The notes under the pieces: generated by a model
The model's database searches: none
Told to the model about the DNA's origin: nothing
The model's input: only the letters and a program-made list of their open reading frames with translations
Shown here: piece by piece, positions 20,115 to 27,538 of the stretch
Numbering within the stretch: the first letter of the stretch is position 1
Layout: every line of letters begins with the position of its first letter
Made by a program: the position numbers and the translations under genes
DNA from: Sphingomonas sp. Leaf339
Lineage (GTDB): Bacteria; Pseudomonadota; Alphaproteobacteria; Sphingomonadales; Sphingomonadaceae
Assembly (NCBI RefSeq): GCF_001426195.1
Contig: NZ_LMRS01000023.1
Location: 290,044-354,043, forward strand
Direction: 5' to 3'
Length of the DNA stretch: 64,000 bases

Positions 20115-21536
20115 ATGGCCTATCTAGACCCCCGCTCGTTCCTCTACCGTGAACTCACGCCAGAGGCGGCGCAGGCGCTGACCGCCGATGCGCTGGGCAA
20201 GGCCGATGACGGCGAACTGTTCCTGCAATATCGCAAGTCCGAGGCGTTCGGATTCGATGATGGCCGGCTGAAGACCGCGAGTTATGATACCAATGCCGGC
20301 TTCGGCCTGCGCGCGGTGTCTGGCGAGACGACCGCCTTCGCCCATGCCAGCGAGCTGACCGAGGCGGCGATCAAGCGCGCCGCGCAGACGATGGCGCTGA
20401 TCGATCCGTCGACCGCCACGAAGGCCGCGCCGCCGCAGGGGACCAACCGGCACCTGTACACCGACGCCGATCCGCTCGACCTGATCCCCTTCGCCGACAA
20501 GGTGAATTTGTGCCAGACCGTGGACGCCGCCGCCCGCGCGCGCGATCCGCGCGTGGCGCAGGTGTCGGTCGGACTGTCGGGGTCGTGGAGCGTGGTCGAG
20601 ATCGTGCGGCCGGATGGTTTCATCGCCACCGATGTGCGGCCGCTGGTGCGGCTGAACGTGCAGATCGTGGTCGAACAGAACGGCCGGCGCGAAACGGGCA
20701 CGTTCGGGATCGGTGGTCGCTATCTCTACGACCGGCTGTTCGAGGAAGCGACGTGGCAGCGCGGGATCGACGAGGCGCTGGCGCAGGCGCTGGTGAACCT
20801 TGATTCGGTGGCGGCACCGGCGGGCGAGATGACCGTGCTGCTCGGGCCGGGCTGGCCCGGCGTGCTGCTGCACGAAGCGATCGGCCATGGGCTGGAGGGC
20901 GATTTCAACCGGAAGGGCACGTCGGCATTTTCGGGCAGGCTTGGCGAGCGGGTCGCGGCGCCGGGAATCACGATCGTCGATGACGGCTCGCTGCCCGATC
21001 GGCGCGGGTCGCTGTCGATCGACGACGAGGGCACACCGACGCGCGAGACGGTGCTGATCGAGGACGGTATCCTGAAGGGATATATGCAGGACCGGCTGAA
21101 CGCGCGGCTGATGGGCATGGCGGCAACGGGCAATGGCCGCCGCGAAAGCTATGCGCATGCGCCAATGCCGCGGATGACGAACACCTTCATGAAGGGCGGC
21201 AAGGACGATCCCGCCGAGCTGCTGTCGCGCGTGAAGAAGGGCATCTTCGCCAAGAGCTTCGGCGGCGGGCAGGTCGACATCGTGTCGGGCAAGTTCGTGT
21301 TCAGCTGCACCGAGGCGTACATGATCGAGGACGGCAAGCTGGGTGCACCGATCAAGGGCGCGACGCTGATCGGCGATGGCCCCACGGTGCTGACCAAGGT
21401 GACGGGCATCGGCGACGACTTCGCGCTGGACGAGGGCATCGGCGTCTGCGGCAAGGGCGGGCAGGGCGTGCCGGCCGGCGTGGGTCAGCCGACGTTGCTG
21501 GTCGAGGGGCTGACGGTGGGCGGCACGGCGGCCTGA
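20115..21536 (+). CDS. tldD: Metalloprotease TldD
   Basis: A 473-residue TldD/PmbA-family zinc metalloprotease. TldD works with TldE/PmbA as a heterodimer that trims peptides and unfolded leader sequences in the cytoplasm and, in E. coli, helps mature microcin B17 and degrade CcdA. The zinc motif HExxxH is present as HEAIGHGLEGD. The ATG at 20115 (MAYLDPRSFLYRE) is well placed. No pmbA partner is in the window, yet a ccdAB pair follows directly; the E. coli link between TldD and CcdA turnover makes that neighbourhood notable. Confidence 0.94.
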   Translation: MAYLDPRSFLYRELTPEAAQALTADALGKADDGELFLQYRKSEAFGFDDGRLKTASYDTNAGFGLRAVSGETTAFAHASELTEAAIKRAAQTMALIDPSTATKAAPPQGTNRHLYTDADPLDLIPFADKVNLCQTVDAAARARDPRVAQVSVGLSGSWSVVEIVRPDGFIATDVRPLVRLNVQIVVEQNGRRETGTFGIGGRYLYDRLFEEATWQRGIDEALAQALVNLDSVAAPAGEMTVLLGPGWPGVLLHEAIGHGLEGDFNRKGTSAFSGRLGERVAAPGITIVDDGSLPDRRGSLSIDDEGTPTRETVLIEDGILKGYMQDRLNARLMGMAATGNGRRESYAHAPMPRMTNTFMKGGKDDPAELLSRVKKGIFAKSFGGGQVDIVSGKFVFSCTEAYMIEDGKLGAPIKGATLIGDGPTVLTKVTGIGDDFALDEGIGVCGKGGQGVPAGVGQPTLLVEGLTVGGTAA

Positions 21537-21540
21537 GGCG

Positions 21541-21837
21541 TCACCCGCTGCCGGTCAGGACATCGATGGCGCGGATGATCCGCAGATGCTCGTAATCGAG
21601 CGATATGATGCGGCGTTTCAGTTCGGCCGCGCGCACGGCGGTGGCGAATTGCGTCACCATGACCAGTCGTTCGCCATCGACCTCGAATATGGGATTGAGG
21701 TGGCCGTTGGCTGGCGGCGCATCGCCCGGCGGTAACAATGGTGCGATAAACCGGGTGCTGATCTCGTCGAGGAAATCCGCCTGACAATCGAGCGCCAGAG
21801 CCCCGTCGGACAGTCGATAGACATCGAAGCGTGCCAT
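21541..21837 (-). CDS. ccdB: CcdB family toxin
   Basis: A 98-residue CcdB-type toxin. CcdB proteins poison DNA gyrase by trapping it on cleaved DNA. The family signature appears as ARFDVYRL at the N-terminus, then CQADFLDEISTRFIAPLLP, FEVDGERLVMVTQF and a C-terminal AIDVLTGSG. It overlaps ccdA by one base, the classic coupled arrangement in which the antitoxin is made first. It ends 5 bases from the stop of tldD, convergent. Activity depends on the C-terminal residues, which here end in GSG rather than the GRI of plasmid F CcdB, so the strength of gyrase poisoning is uncertain. Confidence 0.92.
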   Translation of the reverse strand: MARFDVYRLSDGALALDCQADFLDEISTRFIAPLLPPGDAPPANGHLNPIFEVDGERLVMVTQFATAVRAAELKRRIISLDYEHLRIIRAIDVLTGSG

Positions 21838-22082
21838 CAGAACAGCCGATATTTTTCGAGCGGCAAGCCGTTCTGCTCGACCCAGTCGTTATGGGCGGCG
21901 ATCCATTCCCGGTTGTCCTCCTTCCACTTCTCGTCGCGCGCTTTGCGGGCGGCCTGCGAAATCGCGGCTTCGCAAATCTGGGAGAGGTTGAGTCCTGCTT
22001 CGCGTGCGAGATCGACGATACCGGTATCGACCGAGACGTTGAGGGGCTTACGCTTGCCCGATGCGATCGGATCATGTTTCAT
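21837..22082 (-). CDS. ccdA: CcdA family antitoxin
   Basis: An 81-residue antitoxin. The N-terminal half ([20 protein letters not shown]) is the ribbon-helix-helix DNA-binding region; the C-terminal half (EKWKEDNREWIAAHNDWVEQ) is the flexible CcdB-neutralising segment, with the family W and the NGLPLEKYRLF tail. CcdA-CcdB complexes repress their own operon. The start codon at 22080-22082 overlaps the first of three evenly spaced repeats, which are candidate operator sites. Confidence 0.92.
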   Translation of the reverse strand: MKHDPIASGKRKPLNVSVDTGIVDLAREAGLNLSQICEAAISQAARKARDEKWKEDNREWIAAHNDWVEQNGLPLEKYRLF

Positions 22083-22112
22083 GCGCGGAAATTATGCGCA
22101 CACCCGATGCGC
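22081..22112. promoter_or_regulatory. Three ATGCGC iterons at 13-bp spacing (candidate CcdA operator)
   Basis: ATGCGC occurs at 22081, 22094 and 22107, exactly 13 bases apart, in the gap between the divergent ccdA and DUF2007 genes. The first copy overlaps the ccdA start codon. Regular repeats over the promoter of a toxin-antitoxin operon fit binding sites for a ribbon-helix-helix antitoxin. A role in the opposite promoter is also possible. Confidence 0.5.
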
Positions 22113-22130
22113 GTCAATGGGAGAGGAATG

Positions 22131-22331
22131 ATGAGTCTCGTCGAGCTGGGCCGCTTCAATCGCAACGAAGCGCATATTCTGGTCGGACGGCTGGAGTCCG
22201 AAGGGATCGACGCGGTCGCTTTCGACGCCGGCAGCAGTATCGCCGATGGCAGCTGGCTGCTGATCCCGGTGCGGGTGATGGTGGACGAGGATGATCTCGC
22301 GGCGGCGGAGCGGATCATTGCTGCCCAATAA
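22131..22331 (+). CDS. DUF2007 domain protein (putative signal-transducing protein)
   Basis: A 66-residue protein of the DUF2007 type: MSLVELGRFNRNEAHILVGRL, then an EAGIDAVAFDAGSS-like segment and a C-terminal ADLAAAERII-like helix. These small alpha-beta proteins are related to PII-like sensory folds and often called putative signal transducers; the actual function is unknown. The strong GGGAGAGGA just upstream selects ATG 22131 (ATG 22128 is an alternative). It is followed by a palindrome and then the nitrogen-regulated glnK-amtB operon. Confidence 0.8.
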   Translation: MSLVELGRFNRNEAHILVGRLESEGIDAVAFDAGSSIADGSWLLIPVRVMVDEDDLAAAERIIAAQ

Positions 22332-22347
22332 ACGGGCAATTGCCCGT
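22332..22347. repeat. Perfect 16-bp palindrome after DUF2007 stop
   Basis: ACGGGCAATTGCCCGT starts immediately after the TAA at 22329-22331. It could fold into a hairpin and end the DUF2007 transcript, although there is no T run. Its position about 75 bases upstream of the sigma-54 promoter makes an activator site an alternative. Confidence 0.5.
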
Positions 22348-22420
22348 CGCTGCCTGTTAATTATTCGTTAGCTTCTGCCTGGCGCCCTCTCCCCACGGCT
22401 TCCCGCCTAGGCGGACGACA

Positions 22421-22436
22421 TGGCACGTTCGTTGCA
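22421..22436 (+). promoter_or_regulatory. Sigma-54 (RpoN) promoter of glnK-amtB
   Basis: TGGCACGTTCGTTGCA matches the -24/-12 consensus TGGCACG-N4-TTGCW with the GG and GC dinucleotides at the required 10-base separation. It ends 37 bases before the glnK ATG, which leaves room for a start site near 22447. Nitrogen control through NtrC is expected for glnK-amtB operons; no clear NtrC site was seen by eye. Confidence 0.88.
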
Positions 22437-22473
22437 CTGCGACATTCCGGAACATCATCCAAAAGGGGGCGGG

Positions 22474-22812
22474 ATGAAGCTGGTCATTGCGGTCATCAAG
22501 CCGTTCAAACTCGACGAGGTGAGGGAAGCGCTCACCACATTGGGCGTGGCGGGCATGACGGTCACCGAGGTCAAGGGTTTCGGGCGCCAGAAGGGCCAGA
22601 CCGAAATCTATCGTGGGGCCGAATACAGCACCAACATGGTGCCCAAGATCAAGATCGAGGTGGTCTGCGCCGCCGCCCTGTCCGACCGGGTGGTGGAGGC
22701 GATCCAGCAGTCCGCGAACACCGGCGCGATCGGTGATGGCAAGATCTTCGTGCTCGACGTCGGGCAGGCGGTGCGCATCCGCACCGGCGAAACCGACGAT
22801 TCGGCGCTGTGA
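22474..22812 (+). CDS. glnK: Nitrogen regulatory protein P-II (GlnK type)
   Basis: A 112-residue PII signalling trimer subunit that reads 2-oxoglutarate and ATP/ADP and, in GlnK form, blocks AmtB when nitrogen is ample. It starts KLVIAVIKPFKLDEVREAL and has the T-loop with Tyr51 (RGAEYSTNMVPK), the expected uridylylation site, and the B-loop TGAIGDGKIFV and C-loop residues RTGETD. The ATG at 22474 follows AAAGGGGGCGGG and is preferred because the upstream in-frame ATG lies at the sigma-54 promoter. It is linked to amtB by an 11-base gap. Confidence 0.95.
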   Translation: MKLVIAVIKPFKLDEVREALTTLGVAGMTVTEVKGFGRQKGQTEIYRGAEYSTNMVPKIKIEVVCAAALSDRVVEAIQQSANTGAIGDGKIFVLDVGQAVRIRTGETDDSAL

Positions 22813-22823
22813 AGGGGGGAATG

Positions 22824-24251
22824 ATGAAATTGTCTCGCATGATGGCGAGTGTGGGTGGCCTGACCGCCGCCGCACTCGTCGCCGCGCCCGCATGGGCACA
22901 GGCGGCGGTGGCGGCCGGGCCGATCAAGGCACCGACCGCCGAACAGATGGCCACGATGGTCAACAAGGGCGACACGACGTGGATGCTGATCTCGTCGGCA
23001 CTGGTGCTGATGATGTCGGTCCCGGCGCTCGCGCTGTTCTATGGCGGCCTCGTCCGGACCAAGAACATGCTCAGCGTGCTGATGCAGGTTTTCATGATCG
23101 TGTCGGTCGCCAGCCTGGTCTGGGTCTGCTGGGGGTACAGCATGGCCTTCACCAGCGGTAACTCGTTCGTCGGCGGTTTTTCGAAGATGTTTCTGGCGGG
23201 GGTCTCGGCCTCCACCTATGCGGCGACGTTCTCGAACAACGTCTACATCCCCGAATATGCGTTCGTCTGTTTCCAGATGACCTTCGCGTGCATCACACCG
23301 GCGCTGATCGTCGGGGCGTTCGCGGAGCGGGTGAAGTTCACGCCGCTGCTGATCTTCGTCGTGCTGTGGCTGACCATCGTGTATTTCCCGATGGCGCACA
23401 TGGTCTGGTACTGGGCTGGCCCGGACTTCCTGTCCGACGCGCCGACCGACACCGGCCTGCTGTATGGCTGGGGGGCGCTCGACTTCGCTGGCGGCACCGT
23501 CGTGCACATCAACGCCGGCATCGCGGGCCTGGTCGGCTGCTTCATCATCGGCAAGCGTAACGGCTACAAGAGCGAGCCGATGCCGCCGCACTCGCTGACG
23601 ATGACGATGATCGGCGCCAGCCTGTTGTGGGTGGGCTGGTTCGGCTTCAACGCCGGTTCCAACCTGGAAGCCAATGGCGTCACCGCGGTCGCGTTCATCA
23701 ACACCTTCGTCGCCACCGCGGCAGCGGCGGTGGCATGGGCCGTGATCGAGCAGATCGTGCACAAGAAGCCGTCGCTGCTGGGTGGCGTATCGGGTGCGGT
23801 CGCCGGCCTGGTCGCGATCACCCCGGCATCGGGCTTTGCCGCACCAATGACGTCGATCGTGCTGGGCTTCGTCGCATCGGGCGTGTGCTTCTTCTTCGTC
23901 ACCACGGTGAAGAACAAGTTCGGGTATGACGACACGCTCGACGTGTTCGGCATCCACTGCGTCGGCGGCATCATCGGCGCGATCGGCACCGGCATCGTCG
24001 CTGACCCCTCGCTCGGTGGCCAAGGCTGGTTCGACTACACGGTCTTCCCGTCGGTCGCCGGCACCTATGACATGGGCACGCAGGTGCTGACCCAGGTCAA
24101 GGCGGTGCTGGTCACGCTGGTCCTGTCCGGCGGTGTTTCCGCGGTGCTGTTCTATGGGCTCAAGATGACGATGGGTCTTCGCCCGTCGGCCGAGGTCGAG
24201 GCCGAGGGCCTCGACATCAACGAGCACGGCGAGCGCGCCTACAATTATTGA
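22824..24251 (+). CDS. amtB: Ammonium transporter
   Basis: A 475-residue Amt family channel for ammonium in the inner membrane. The first about 30 residues (LTAAALVAAPAWAQ) form a cleavable signal peptide, as in many Amt proteins. About 11 helices follow, with the family motifs ALALFYGGLVRTKN, DFAGGTVVHINAG and HCVGGIIGAIGTGI. The stop codon of glnK and an AAGGGGGGA ribosome-binding site lie just upstream. ATG 22824 is preferred by spacing over the adjacent ATG at 22821. It is followed by a strong terminator. Confidence 0.96.
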   Translation: MKLSRMMASVGGLTAAALVAAPAWAQAAVAAGPIKAPTAEQMATMVNKGDTTWMLISSALVLMMSVPALALFYGGLVRTKNMLSVLMQVFMIVSVASLVWVCWGYSMAFTSGNSFVGGFSKMFLAGVSASTYAATFSNNVYIPEYAFVCFQMTFACITPALIVGAFAERVKFTPLLIFVVLWLTIVYFPMAHMVWYWAGPDFLSDAPTDTGLLYGWGALDFAGGTVVHINAGIAGLVGCFIIGKRNGYKSEPMPPHSLTMTMIGASLLWVGWFGFNAGSNLEANGVTAVAFINTFVATAAAAVAWAVIEQIVHKKPSLLGGVSGAVAGLVAITPASGFAAPMTSIVLGFVASGVCFFFVTTVKNKFGYDDTLDVFGIHCVGGIIGAIGTGIVADPSLGGQGWFDYTVFPSVAGTYDMGTQVLTQVKAVLVTLVLSGGVSAVLFYGLKMTMGLRPSAEVEAEGLDINEHGERAYNY

Positions 24252-24309
24252 GTTCGGGGGCGGGCACCGACCCGCCCCCCACCGACGTTCCTCCTGCGGA
24301 CGACCTTGA

Positions 24310-24340
24310 ACCCGGTGCGGCGACGCACCGGGTCTTTTTT
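24310..24340 (+). terminator. Rho-independent terminator of glnK-amtB
   Basis: A perfect 10-bp stem, ACCCGGTGCG at 24310-24319 and CGCACCGGGT at 24324-24333, closes a GCGA tetraloop and is followed by CTTTTTT. Confidence 0.92.
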
Positions 24341-24427
24341 ATGGGTGAAGGTGGTGATCGATCGCGTCGTATTCCTGCCTTCGCAGGAGCACGAGTGCGA
24401 GCCTGATGTGCGTTCCTGAGAGCGCGA

Positions 24428-24778
24428 TCAGTATGTTTTGCGGCGGCCGATCATCGGACGCAGGCGGATGCCGATGCAGATCGCGGTCGGCCACCATAGC
24501 GTGTTGGCGATATCGCCCAGCGTATCGGGCCAGCGCCACGATCCATAGACCAACCGGTCCATCACCTCGTTGAACAACTCCGCGACCACCACCACCGACA
24601 GCGGGATGAAACTGCCCAGTGACCGCCGCGTGGCAAGGCGGGCGAGCATCAGCACCGCCAGTCCGGCATGGATGTGCAGCACCGTATCGGGCAACCCGGT
24701 GCCGTCGCCGATCCACAGGATGAAACGCTGATAAAGGTGCGGTGCCTGTGCGGCCGCCGCCGTCGTGTTACCGATCAT
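24428..24778 (-). CDS. Small integral membrane protein (VanZ-like arrangement)
   Basis: A 116-residue membrane protein with three or four hydrophobic segments: HIHAGLAVLMLARLA, FIPLSVVVVAELFNEVMDRL and DIANTLWWPTAICIGI. The Glu/Asn and Asp residues within and between helices resemble the VanZ-like family, but this is only a weak similarity by eye. Its ATG (24776-24778) overlaps the TGA of the preceding gene (ATGA), so it is the last gene of a translationally coupled three-gene operon at 24428-25619. Confidence 0.65.
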   Translation of the reverse strand: MIGNTTAAAAQAPHLYQRFILWIGDGTGLPDTVLHIHAGLAVLMLARLATRRSLGSFIPLSVVVVAELFNEVMDRLVYGSWRWPDTLGDIANTLWWPTAICIGIRLRPMIGRRKTY

Positions 24779-25194
24779 CGATTCTTCGCTTTCGGGGCGA
24801 GCCGGCGGATGTCGAGGGCGTTGACGCCAGCCAGCGCTATCTCCCCCAGCCGCGGATCGCCGGTTTCTATCAATATGCCCGCGGCGGTGGAGCGCACGCT
24901 GCGCCACGTCACCTCGTGTGCGATCAAGCGATCACCACGACGTTTGACCGCTGCGACCCGCCCATCGTCGGTCACTGCCAGCGCGCCGATCCCGTCGGCG
25001 CCGACGACCGCACCCGACACGCGGGAGCCGCCCAGCATCGCCTCCACCGCGTCAGCGGCGTCTTCCAGGCTGCCGATAGGCTCCACGCGGCGACGGCGTA
25101 TCGTCGTCCAGCCGATGCCGATCGCCACCAGCGCGGCCAGGGCCGCCGCGCCGCCGATCGCCAGCGGGTCGGCGTCGGCCAGGGCTGCGATCAC
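24775..25194 (-). CDS. Hypothetical protein with N-terminal membrane anchor
   Basis: 139 residues, not recognised. An N-terminal helix (AIGGAAALAALVAIGIGWTTI) followed by RRRR suggests a single-pass inner-membrane protein with a cytoplasmic domain of about 110 residues, with regular beta segments (SGAVVGADGIGALAVTDDGR, KRRGDRLIAHEVTW). It starts at GTG 25192-25194, overlapping the TGA of the phosphatase-like gene (GTGA). The middle position in the tightly overlapping operon suggests that the three proteins work together. Confidence 0.65.
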   Translation of the reverse strand: MIAALADADPLAIGGAAALAALVAIGIGWTTIRRRRVEPIGSLEDAADAVEAMLGGSRVSGAVVGADGIGALAVTDDGRVAAVKRRGDRLIAHEVTWRSVRSTAAGILIETGDPRLGEIALAGVNALDIRRLAPKAKNR

Positions 25195-25619
25195 TGCGGG
25201 CTCGCGAGCGCGTCCAGCGTCGGTCGCATGCCCGACAGGTCGTATCCGGCGTTCTCCGCCTGCGCGACGAGCAGCGTCGGATCGCGACCGGCGCGTGCGG
25301 CGGCCAGCGCCCACAGGTTGCACGACCGCGTGCCCGACCGGCAATAGGCCAGAACGGGACCATCGGCGGCGGCCAGCGCGGCGGTCATCGCCTCGATCTG
25401 CGGATGGCTGAACCCCGCCGCCGTCACGGGGATCGCGATATAGGTCAGGCCGGCGGCCTCCGCCTCGCGACGGATTGCGTCGCCGGTGGGTTGGCCCGGC
25501 TCTTCGCCATCGGGGCGGTTGTTGACGATCGCGACGTAGCCGGCGGCGGCGATCGCCGCCACGTCATCGGGCGAAATCTGCGGGGCCACCGCGACGCGGT
25601 CGTTGAGGGGACGGATCAT
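25191..25619 (-). CDS. TIGR01244 family phosphatase/sulfurtransferase-like protein
   Basis: A 142-residue cysteine-phosphatase-like protein of the TIGR01244/DUF442 family. It contains the P-loop CRSGTRS (CX5R) in VLAYCRSGTRS and the N-terminal family motif VAVAPQISPDDVAAIAAAGY with NNRPDGEEPGQPT. In some bacteria the domain is fused to beta-lactamase-fold sulfur dioxygenases (Blh), which suggests a role in sulfide metabolism; here it stands alone. It is the first gene of the overlapping operon. The ATG is at 25617-25619. Confidence 0.85.
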   Translation of the reverse strand: MIRPLNDRVAVAPQISPDDVAAIAAAGYVAIVNNRPDGEEPGQPTGDAIRREAEAAGLTYIAIPVTAAGFSHPQIEAMTAALAAADGPVLAYCRSGTRSCNLWALAAARAGRDPTLLVAQAENAGYDLSGMRPTLDALASPQ

Positions 25620-25670
25620 GTGTTTGTCCTAAGCGATGAAAAGGCCCGCGTCAGCCCTTTTAGGCGCCGG

Positions 25671-27440
25671 TCATGCCTCGTTCCGGATCACTTCGATGAA
25701 CGCGTCGCCATAGGCATCGAGCTTGCGCGCGCCGATCCCCGACAGGATCGACAGTTCCGCGCGCGACGCGGGACGCTGCGCCGCCATGTCGCGCAACACC
25801 GAATCGTGAAAGATGACATAGGGCGGCACACCCGCTGCCTGCGCCAGTTCGCGACGCTTCGCGCGCAGTGCCTCGAACAGCGGATTGTCGGCCGGGTTCG
25901 CGGCGACGGCGGCGACACGCTTGCCCCGGCGTTCGCGCTTGGGCGGGATGACGACCGACAGCGATGCCTCCCCCTTCAGCAGGGGCCGTGCGCCGGGGCC
26001 GAATTCCAGCCCGCCATGTTCGTTGGTGCGGACCGCATCGCGCAGCGCCAGCGCGCGGGCGACGGGTTTGACGAGCGCGCTCTCGTCACCCTCGACGATG
26101 CCCCAGACGGACAGGTTCTCGTGGCCGCGATCGATGCTGCGGTCGGTGGACTGTCCGAGCAGCACCTGTTCGATATAGGTCGCGCCGAACATCTGGCCGG
26201 TGCGGAACACGGCGGAGAGGAACTTGCGCGCGACCTCCGTCGCGTCGACCGCATCGGGGGAACCCAGGCAATTGTCGCAATTGCCGCAATCATCGATCAG
26301 GTCCTCGCCGAAGTGCTTCAGCAGCACGCGGCGGCGGCACCCGCCGGTTTCGACCAGCGCGCCGAGCGCCGCGAGACGCTGGCGCTCACCGGGCTGGCGT
26401 TCGGGTTCGACCTCGCCAATGCGCTGGCGGGCGCGGGCGAAATCCTCGGCTCCCCAGAACAGATGCGCGACCGAGGGGTCGCCGTCGCGCCCGGCGCGGC
26501 CGGTTTCCTGATAATAGGCCTCGATCGATTTCGGCAGGCCGGCATGCGCGACGAAGCGGACGTCGGGCTTGTCGATGCCCATCCCGAACGCGACGGTCGC
26601 GCAGATCACCATGTCCTCCGACGCCACAAAATCGGACTGGTTCTTCGCGCGGATGTGCGGGTCGAGGCCGGCATGATAGGCGCGGGTCGGGCGGCCGGTC
26701 TTCGCCAGTGCCTCGGCCAGCTTCTCGGTCGCGGCGCGGGTCTGCGCATAGACGATGCCGGGGCCGGGGGTGGCGGCGATCAGGTCGGCGATCTGTTTCG
26801 ACGTGTTCGCCTTGGGGCTGATCGAATAACGGATATTGGGCCGGTCGAATCCCGACACGATCATGCCGTCGGCCGGGATGCCCAGTTGCTTGACGATATC
26901 GGCGCGAGTGTGCGCATCGGCGGTGGCGGTCAGCGCGAGGCGGGGGACGTCGGGGAACGCGTCCATCAACGGTTCGAGCAGGCGGTAATCGGGGCGGAAG
27001 TCGTGGCCCCATTCGCTGACACAATGCGCCTCGTCGATCGCGAACAGGCTTAGCTTCGCCTCGCCCAGCAGCTCGCGGAAATGCCCGGTCGAGGCGCGTT
27101 CGGGCGCGATGTAGAGCAGGTCGAGGTCGCCGGCGCGGAACCGGGCGAGCGTCTCGCCGCGGTTCTGGTCGACGCTGGTCAGCGTGGCAGCACGGATACC
27201 CACCGCTTCGGCGGCGCGCAGCTGGTCGTGCATCAGCGCGATCAGGGGCGACACGACGACGCATGTCCCCTCCATCATCACCGCCGGCAATTGATAACAG
27301 AGCGACTTTCCCGCGCCGGTCGGCATCACCGCCAGCGTGCGGCGGTGGTTGAGCACGCGGTCCACTACATCGGCCTGCACACCGCGAAACTGAGGAAAGC
27401 CGAAGACGCGTTGCAGGATCGGGAGGGGATCGGGGACCAT
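25671..27440 (-). CDS. recQ: ATP-dependent DNA helicase RecQ
   Basis: A 589-residue 3'-5' SF2 helicase for recombination and fork repair. The helicase core has the Q-motif FGFPQFRGVQADVV, Walker A (MPTGAGKSLCYQLPA), motif II DEAH (AIDEAHCVSEWGHDF) and motif VI (QETGRAGRDG). The zinc-binding RQC segment holds CRRRVLLKHFGE and CGNCDNCL. The C-terminal HRDC domain includes LRAKRRELAQAAGVPPYVIF. The ATG at 27438-27440 (VPDPLPILQRVFGF) gives the expected N-terminus. It is divergent from the next gene. Confidence 0.96.
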   Translation of the reverse strand: MVPDPLPILQRVFGFPQFRGVQADVVDRVLNHRRTLAVMPTGAGKSLCYQLPAVMMEGTCVVVSPLIALMHDQLRAAEAVGIRAATLTSVDQNRGETLARFRAGDLDLLYIAPERASTGHFRELLGEAKLSLFAIDEAHCVSEWGHDFRPDYRLLEPLMDAFPDVPRLALTATADAHTRADIVKQLGIPADGMIVSGFDRPNIRYSISPKANTSKQIADLIAATPGPGIVYAQTRAATEKLAEALAKTGRPTRAYHAGLDPHIRAKNQSDFVASEDMVICATVAFGMGIDKPDVRFVAHAGLPKSIEAYYQETGRAGRDGDPSVAHLFWGAEDFARARQRIGEVEPERQPGERQRLAALGALVETGGCRRRVLLKHFGEDLIDDCGNCDNCLGSPDAVDATEVARKFLSAVFRTGQMFGATYIEQVLLGQSTDRSIDRGHENLSVWGIVEGDESALVKPVARALALRDAVRTNEHGGLEFGPGARPLLKGEASLSVVIPPKRERRGKRVAAVAANPADNPLFEALRAKRRELAQAAGVPPYVIFHDSVLRDMAAQRPASRAELSILSGIGARKLDAYGDAFIEVIRNEA

Positions 27441-27538
27441 TGGGGGCGATCTAGGCCGTGCGGGGTGCCGCCACAATGGCGCGGGCGGCGATTGCGTCCG
27501 GCGTGCCCCACGCTATCGTTGTCGAGGGAGAGCGGACG

